Shown here piece by piece: positions 58,030 to 64,000 of a DNA stretch of 64,000 nt (position 1 is the first letter of the stretch; each line of letters begins with the position of its first letter). Source of the stretch: Coix lacryma-jobi var. lacryma-jobi (lineage: Eukaryota > Streptophyta > Magnoliopsida > Poales > Poaceae); assembly GCA_009763385.1 (NCBI GenBank), contig CM019827.1, forward strand, positions 112,495,204-112,559,203, given 5' to 3'. The notes under the pieces were generated by a model. It ran no database searches. It saw only the letters and a program-made list of their open reading frames with translations, and was not told the origin of the DNA. The position numbers were made by a program, and so were the translations under genes.

Positions 58030-59030
58030 AATTATCAAGCTCCTTCGCGCGAATGCTAACGCCCCTCGCCTAAGTCTGTGGGGGCGGGCGTGTCTTTGCT
58101 ATCGGCCGAGGGGATCGCACCGAAAGCTCCCTCGCGCAATTGCTAACGCCCCTCGCCTAAGTGTGTGGGGGCGGGCGCGTCTTTGCTATCGGCCGAGGGG
58201 CTAGCACCGAAAGCTCCCTCGCGCGAATGCTACCGCCCCTTGCCTAAGTGAGTGGGGGCGGGCGTTTCTTTGCTATCGGCCAAGGGGCTCGCACCGAAAG
58301 CTCCTTCGCGTGAATACTAACGCCCCTCGCCTAAGTGTGTGGGGGCGGGCGCGTCTTTGCTATCGGCCGAGGGGATCGCACCGAAAGCTCCTTCGCGCAA
58401 TTGCTAACGCCCCTCGCCTAAGTGTGTGGGGGCGGGCGCGTCTTTGCTATCGGCCGAGGGGCTCGCAACGAAAGCTCCCTCGCGCGAATGCTACCGCCCC
58501 TTGCCTAAGTGAGTGGGGGCGGGCGCTTCTTTGCTATCGGCCGAGGGGCTCGCACCGAAAGCTCCCTCGCGCGAATGCTACCGCCCCTTGCCTAAGTGAG
58601 TGGGGGCGGGCGCTTCTTTGCTATCGGCCGAGGGGCTCGCACCGAAGGCTCCCTCGCACGAATGCTACCGCCCCTTGCCTAAGTGAGTGGGGGCGGGCGC
58701 TTCTTTGCTATCGGCCGAGGGGCTCGCACCAAAAGCTCCCTCGCACGAATGCTACCGCCCCTCGCCTAAGTAAGTGGGGGCGGGCGTTTCTTTGCTATCG
58801 GCCGAGGGGCTCGCACCGAAAGCTCCCTCGCACGAATGCTACCGCCCCTCGCCTAAGTAAGTGGGGGCGGGCGCTCCTTTGCTATCGGCCGAGGGGCTCG
58901 CATCAAAACCTACCTCGCGCGAATGCTACCGCCCCTCACCTAAGTAAGTGGGGGCGGGCGCGTCATTGCTATCGGCCGAGGGACTCGCAACGAAAGCTCC
59001 ATCGCACGAATACCAGCAGAGAGGCCCGCA
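58030..59030. repeat. 87-bp tandem array in element D (11 units, constant period)
   Basis: ATCGGCC recurs at 58101, 58188, 58275, 58362, 58449, 58536, 58623, 58710, 58797, 58884 and 58971, every step exactly 87 bp. Each unit includes CCTAAGT, GTGGGGGCGGGCG, TTTGCTATCGGCCGAGGGG and CGAAAGCTCC. Because 87 is 29 codons, a plus-strand frame stays open from 58310 to 59056, giving a 29-residue repeat. I do not call it a gene without further evidence. Confidence 0.92.
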
Positions 59031-59216
59031 CCAAAAAGCACTATCGCGCAAACTAGCAAACCGACAACAGCTAAATCATTCGACCGATTAACTTCAACCG
59101 TCAAGCGAAATAATAAAAAATCATACATTCGCAAATAACGATTAACACCGAAAGGTAGAACACACTGCGACACTTCTCATTACACCGGGTTTAAGATAAA
59201 GGTTGTACATTGCAAT

Positions 59217-59600
59217 TCAGGGCCGCGAACTATTTTCGCGGCCAAGGAAAATGCTATAGCGCCTTTCGTCCGGCGAAGGCACGACATCTTCGGGCTCCAA
59301 CTTAACGAATGTCGCACCCTCGAAGCCTGGTGGCGCGCGCGAAGCTTCACGCCTCATTCGCCTCGACTCAAGTTCGCGCGGGTCGAAGCTTTCATAAAAA
59401 GCTCGTAATCTTTCTTCCGTGCGTCTAAGTTTTTTAGCACGTTTTCTCATGTAAGCCGAAAGCGACGCCATCGGAAATCTAGAGCGATAGCTCCTCCACA
59501 AATCACCACCAACACAGATACCGCCAGATCTAATCATTAACGGGCAGATGTCGAGAACGTCCGGCGTTCCCGCATCCGCGCCCTGTTCAAGATACAACAT
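59217..59600 (-). CDS. Hypothetical 127-codon open frame downstream of the antisense gene of D
   Basis: Minus-strand frame with a central Lys/Arg-rich helix (near 59450-59330) and an acidic C-terminal part. A TTGAACAG acceptor-like site lies near 59583, so it might be a further exon. It starts 77 bp after the stop of the preceding exon. No known domain is recognised. Confidence 0.3.
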   Translation of the reverse strand: MLYLEQGADAGTPDVLDICPLMIRSGGICVGGDLWRSYRSRFPMASLSAYMRKRAKKLRRTEERLRAFYESFDPRELESRRMRREASRAPPGFEGATFVKLEPEDVVPSPDERRYSIFLGRENSSRP

Positions 59601-59677
59601 CCGAATTTAAGTTCCAGAGCATTACACGAGGTCCAAACAACAAGTTGCCAACACATTAAAAGCGGGCCCTAAGAAGG

Positions 59678-62600
59678 TCATTCGTCTACCGCTGCATCTT
59701 GGGGGGCGTTTGCGTCGCGGGCAGCAGCAGCGGCCGAGCTTTCGGGTGCCCCGTCATTCGGCTCGGGCGGACTCGCCTCGTCTTCTGGCTCGTTTTTGCG
59801 CGCCTGCTTTGCGGAGATATACTCCGAAAACAACTGCCGAATGCGCGTTTTCTCCTCAGGAGTCTGCACAAAAAAGCGATAGCCCAGGAAATTTACTACT
59901 CAAACCACAAGGCACCGCATAAAAAAGCGATACCTCCAGCAGAAGGAAGCAAATACCTTTCCGCGACCCACGGCGGACTGCATCAGTGACATGTCGTTCC
60001 CACCCGCAAGCCAGAATTCTTCAAAAAATCTTTTGCCCAGAGCTTTCGCCGCCTCCGAAGTTCGCCAATAATAATCCACCTCTTTGACCGAAAGGTCAGC
60101 GATGTGGGAGCATCCGGCGTCGACCAGGCTGTGGCCGATCGCCTTGATACCGGTCACGGCAGCGTAGTCTCGGCCCAGAGCCATGTGGTTTTCAAGTGAC
60201 TCCATTTCGGAACAAAGCCAGTGGACAAGACCGTTAGCAGTTCGCTCCGAAGGACCATCCGTTTCGACGCCAATGCTGCGAAGGCTTTCGCGGAAGCGAG
60301 TGACAGCTTCTTCCGCAGACGTCTTCAGGGCCTCGTCTTTCTCGGCCTGGGCATTTCGCAGCTGCGAAAGCTCCTGCTTGAGGTCTTCTGCTTCACGTCT
60401 CAGCTTTTCAGCCTCCTTTTGGCTTGCTCTCCGCGAGGCGCGCTCGTCCTCGGCTTTCTTCGCCTGAACCTCCAGGTCGGTTGTAAGCTTCTTTGCCAGA
60501 ATGTCGAGATCCTCCTTCTCACGCTCGATCTTGCGAACATAAAGGTCGTTTTGATTGTGTCGGCTGCGGGCTAGAATGGCAGCCTGCGAATAGCATTAAA
60601 TCAAATGCCGAAAGTCAGTACACTCCGAAAGACCCATACCCCAGTTGCGGAAAAGCGAACACCAATCACGCGACAAAAAGCAATCTGAGCAACTCACGCT
60701 AGCTAAGTGAAACGACAGAGCGTCATCAAGCTTTACGCTGTCGACCTTGAGCAGGTCCCTTTCGACCTCCGGCGCAGCGAAAGCCTTGTGTGAAAACTCC
60801 ACAAGCTTGCTGGCGTCATCGCTTGCGCCGGGGAGGATTCCTGCGCGGCGAAAGTCTATCCGACACGCAAGCTAAGCTTCGGAAGCTGCACCCAAAGAAC
60901 GTGCAATCCGATAAGACTCTTCTCTTGCTTCGTCAGTCTCGCCCGACGAGCTCAAGCCAGTGTAAAAACAAGGGTTCCTGTAGTCCGACGGCACTCCATC
61001 GATAATCAATCGCCCGTAGCCAAGAAGCTGACCTTCCACCATCTCCTGTGATAGACGAATGCGTCTCGGCGAAAGGTGTGACTTACCTTTATCCAAAGTA
61101 GGAGCCAACACTCCCTCGGATCCGGCCCTCCTCTCGTGTGGGGGCAGCCCCTCCGGTGGAGACGCGAGTAGCAGTTTCGGCGGAGTTCCGAGCCGCGGGC
61201 TCAACGCGAGGCGCTTTCGGTCTCTTCATCGGCCGACTGGTATCCGCAAGGGCCTTTCGCGAACCAGGTTTAGCGAAGGTCGGAAGGTCAGCCACTGACA
61301 CCTCGTCGTCGAAAGCCGATGTCGAAAGGCGCGCCTGCGGTTTCGGCGGCGCCATCTCAGCAGCGAAACTGGCGCTCTGCAAAACAAAATAGCAAAACAA
61401 AGACAAGTCAAGTAAAAAAACCGTCATTACCATAGAAATAATAGTAAAGAATTCCATAAAAGGAAAAACGAAAACAACGGCCAAAGCAAACAAAATTAGA
61501 AAAAGGCAGAAACTAACCACCCTCGAATGATCGAAAGGATCAACGTCAGGGGCCGACTCCAATGCCCCCCTCGGCTTGCAAGCAAAGGTTTGGCAATCAA
61601 CCGCCCAATGCGAATGTCCCCGGCTTCAGCGACCTTTCGCCGGGAGATCACACCACTCCGACCGCCACGGCGAACCATCTCTTTCCCCTTACCTTTCGAG
61701 CTTTCGGCCTCATCTTTGCTTTCGTCAACTAACGGTCTTTCGGCATATTCAACGCCCATTGCATCGAAAGCTCGGTTCAGACGCCGATTACGGCCGAGAT
61801 TGCCGAGTTGAAACTCGCTCTCCTTGCGTAAGTACGGCCCACAAATCTTTCTGGTCTCCTTTTCAATATGTTTGACATATTCGCTGTCATCATGGTAATC
61901 CGCGGGCCTCTCCAGCAGCAGCGTGGGCCCCCAATACCCTTCTCTTTCAACGAAACCCTCAAATGAAGTGGCGCCGCATAGTGGATTCATGCTAATGGCC
62001 ATCCACTCCTCAACCAAGTCCCGGCTAATCTGAAACCGAGCAGTTAGCGCAAAAGCATCGCCACACCGAATAGCATTCGGGTCGCTCAGAACGACGGGCG
62101 GAAGATGCCTCCCTGGATACTTCTCCAACACTGACACGAGCGGACACCTTTTTTTCGACCCTTGGCTCAATTCGATAGCAACGGTCTCGTCCGTACAGAC
62201 ACGATAGTAAAACCAATAGCGGTTCCAGTCCGGCCATTTGTTCTGATATGTAAGCGAAATTGAAACAGTCCCTCGTGTTTTCCGCGGAACGAAATTGATG
62301 CAGCCAATCTCGCTGGGCAGTTTGCTCCCGAGAAGCGGGTCGTTAACTTTCGTCGGACGGTGGTGAATGTCATAAAATCGCACGAAGACATCCGCCCGCG
62401 CGGTGCAGCCCAACATCTTCATAGCATGCGCGAAAATACTTAGTCTGGCGACTGCATTCGGCGTCAGCTGATGAAGTTGTATCTCAAACCCCAACAAAAC
62501 ATCCGAGACGAATTCTTCGAGGGGAAAATCAAGGCCAGCTACAAAGTAGTCGCGAAAGACAACGGCCTCGTTCGGCCGAGGAATAGGAACCTCCTCGTCT

Positions 62601-62893
62601 CCAGGGACACGACAATTCGCAAGATGATCTCTCCTTAAAGGCCCTTCTTCAGCCATTGTTTGCAAGCGTGCAGCCGTCATTCGCGATACGCCAAGGTAAA
62701 AAGAACAATCCGTCGGGACCGAAATCAAACCGGAGTCCCCATCATTCGACACGCTCCCGCTGTGCTCTGGAACTCGTGGAGCAACCCCCGATCCGATGGA
62801 CACTTCCACGCTAGGCTCGCGATGGGACGACCCGGTGGCATCGGTACTTTCGCTAGTTGAGCTCGAGGTCGACATCGAGCTGGAAGACGCCAT
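59678..62893 (-). pseudogene. Antisense extra gene of element D (PF04195-like domain, coiled coil), multi-exon, broken
   Basis: Right to left. Exon 1 (62893 to about 61519) has a Ser-rich start, then a domain like the gypsy-type transposon family PF04195 (about 62540-62150, with F-V-S-D-V-L and W-Y-F-Y-Y-R-type motifs) and a Lys/Arg-rich end. The GT donor is near 61518. Exon 2 runs from 61380 (acceptor TTTTGCAG) to the donor GTAAGTC near 61086. A short segment at about 61060-60870 follows, then exons 60840-60698, 60583-59957 and 59873-59678. Their junctions (TTCGCAG, GTGAGT, GTATTT, GTGCAG) agree in phase for the last three. The 60583-59957 exon is a long Glu/Lys/Arg heptad coiled coil with a conserved-looking tail. 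Breaks: a frame change in a run of six C (plus strand 61565-61570), a stop just before the exon-2 donor, and a TAG near 60875. Function unknown. Confidence 0.65.
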
Positions 62894-63517
62894 CTAGCAT
62901 TGGCGCGAAAGATAAAATAAACAAACAAGGCAAGCGAAAGCTAAAAAACAAAGAAAAAATGCGAAAATAGAAGCGAAATTAAGCAACCTCAAACAACCAA
63001 ATTCGCAAGACTTAAGTCTAAAGGAAACAAAGACAAGGGAAGTGACACGCGTACCACGAACTATCGCCAGGCGAATGATGAGAATCAAACAACAAGCAGC
63101 TATCGCCGACAAGAGCGAATGGCGTCAAGCGAATAGCGAAAGGCTTCGCGAAAGAGGCGGCGAGTGAAGGGAGGCGTTCAATGATCAAGCCCCCTCCAGC
63201 TGAAGCCTCAGCTTTTATATACGATAAAACTCGACACGATTTCCGAGGGAGACGAAGAGGCGCCCGGGCACAAGATTCGAAGCGTCGCAGAGGTTTTACA
63301 TCATGACACATAGTTTTCGAGGAAGACGAAAAGGCGTTTGCGACGTGACTTAAAACAAAAATATAAATAATAATAATAATAAAAGATACATACCTCTATA
63401 TTCAAAAAAAAACCCTCAGCTTCGGGACGAAACGAAGGTTTTTTGGGCGGGCGTAGGCGCCTAGCGAAAGGACACGGTCGAACTTCACAAGCTGCAGATT
63501 CAACCATAAGGGGCTAT
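62894..63517. other. Element D region between the antisense gene start and the 3' LTR
   Basis: A/G-rich sequence with no supported gene. It would hold the promoter of the antisense gene. A TATATA-like sequence near 63215 on the minus strand is a candidate. Just before the LTR (63508-63516) a short AAGGGGCTA tract takes the polypurine-tract position. Confidence 0.45.
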
Positions 63518-64000
63518 TGTTGGGGCGGCGCCCAGACCGCAGGCGCCTCCGACCCGCATTTTAGCGAAAGATGATGATGCTTTCGTGCGGAAGGGAGCAT
63601 TCGCGCGGAAGCACGCATTTCGGCCTGCGGACCAAGGGGAGGCGGAGCTTTCGTGCGAAAGGAAGCATTCGCGCGGAAGCAGGCATTCGCCTCCGGTCCG
63701 CATGACCGGAGTAGGAAGGCGGAGCTTTCGTGCGAAAGGAAGCATTCGCGCGGAAGCACGCGTTTCGGCTTGCGGACCAAGGGAAGGCGGAGCTTTCGTG
63801 CGAAAGGAAGCATTCGCGCGGAAGCAGGCATTCGCCTCCGGTCCGCATGACCGGAGTAGGACGGAGTTTTCGTGCGAAAGGAAGCATTCGCGCGAAAGGA
63901 GCCCAGCGTTTCCGGTGAGAGTTTTCGTCATTCATGACTGGTTTTTCTTAGGTTTTCGCAGGTCGACGGAAGCCTGGGTCAAAGGGAGTGGGCCCACCGG
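63518..64000 (+). repeat. 3' LTR of element D, cut by the window end
   Basis: Aligns with 41876-42358 at a constant offset of 21642 with two substitutions and no indel. Confidence 0.92.

Larger units (their letters stand above)
41876..64000 (+). mobile_element. Element D: large Tat-lineage Ty3/gypsy retrotransposon (right end outside window)
   Basis: 5' LTR 41876-42682, primer-binding-like TTGGCGCCCACCGTGG at 42683, gag-pol 42717-48440, nested element E (48516-56783), two tandem arrays (57020-57500 and 58030-59030), an antisense multi-exon gene (62893 to about 59678) and the 3' LTR from 63518. A second, cellular-type RNase H domain after the first, and the antisense extra gene, are marks of the Tat lineage. 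The left flank GGACT (41871-41875) is the expected target duplication. The visible 483 bp of 3' LTR differ from the 5' LTR at only two positions, so D is young. It is inserted in element H. Confidence 0.92.

Noticed and set aside
57020..59030. Regular short repeats considered as a CRISPR array
   Set aside because: Units are adjacent without unique spacers, and the DNA is a plant retrotransposon.
58310..59056. 248-codon frame made of 29-residue repeats
   Set aside because: Explained by an 87-bp period divisible by three; no start context or splice signal supports it, so kept only as a finding on the array.

Overview
The window is nuclear DNA from a grass, most likely a panicoid/Andropogoneae species of the maize-sorghum-sugarcane-Miscanthus group. 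The evidence is a KNOX class I homeobox gene of the LIGULELESS3/OSH6 type, set in stacks of nested Ty3/gypsy and Ty1/copia LTR retrotransposons. Only the KNOX gene (minus strand, CDS 26853 to 19720, five exons, 294 codons, open throughout) looks like an ordinary host gene. Its island (19005-27337) is bounded on both sides by retrotransposons. I saw no CRISPR array, rRNA, tRNA or other bacterial-type feature.

Layout from left to right. (A) 1-5606: 3' part of a Tat-lineage gypsy element, with an antisense spliced extra gene and its 3' LTR (4351-5606). 5607-6079 is host spacer. (B) 6080-19004: an old minus-strand Reina-type chromovirus with 281-bp LTRs, split by a solo LTR of the A family (F, 7106-8322) and by a gag-only copia element (G, 12112-18219, 3' LTR truncated). 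19005-27337 is the KNOX gene, whose 5.9-kb third intron holds a copia-like solo LTR (22998-24229). (C) 27338-39356: a complete young Tekay/Del chromovirus with 3.5-kb LTRs, 484 bp upstream of the KNOX start codon. 39357-39957 is unassigned GC-rich DNA. (H) 39958-41875: 5' LTR and leader/gag start of another gypsy element, with an array of 16-bp modules. (D) 41876-64000 and beyond: a large Tat-lineage element inserted in H, with gag-pol, two satellite-like arrays, an antisense spliced gene and the start of its 3' LTR. (E) 48516-56783: a LARD-type non-autonomous element nested in D, with two equal 3535-bp LTRs around a 1.2-kb non-coding interior.

Perfect 5-bp target-site duplications support the ends of C (GATGC), E (CGCTC), solo LTR F (ACACT) and the KNOX-intron solo LTR (TTTAC). 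B has a near-perfect one (CACTA/CACTC). LTR comparison by eye orders the insertions. B and G differ by about 4% between their LTRs, C and D by about 0.4%, and E (inside D) by about 0.2%. E is therefore younger than its host D, as nesting requires.

The points most worth a second look are these. There is a likely in-frame GC-AG intron in the gag of C. Both Tat elements carry antisense, multi-exon genes: one with an acidic plus Arg-Ser domain, one with a coiled coil. Each element family is saturated with its own short motif (CTTTCG in D, CATCGGACG in G, CTCGAG in A/F/E, a 16-mer in H). D has an 87-bp array of strictly constant period. The inactivating stops in C and D all fit single C-to-T changes. 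The KNOX gene is tightly flanked and intron-invaded by retroelements.
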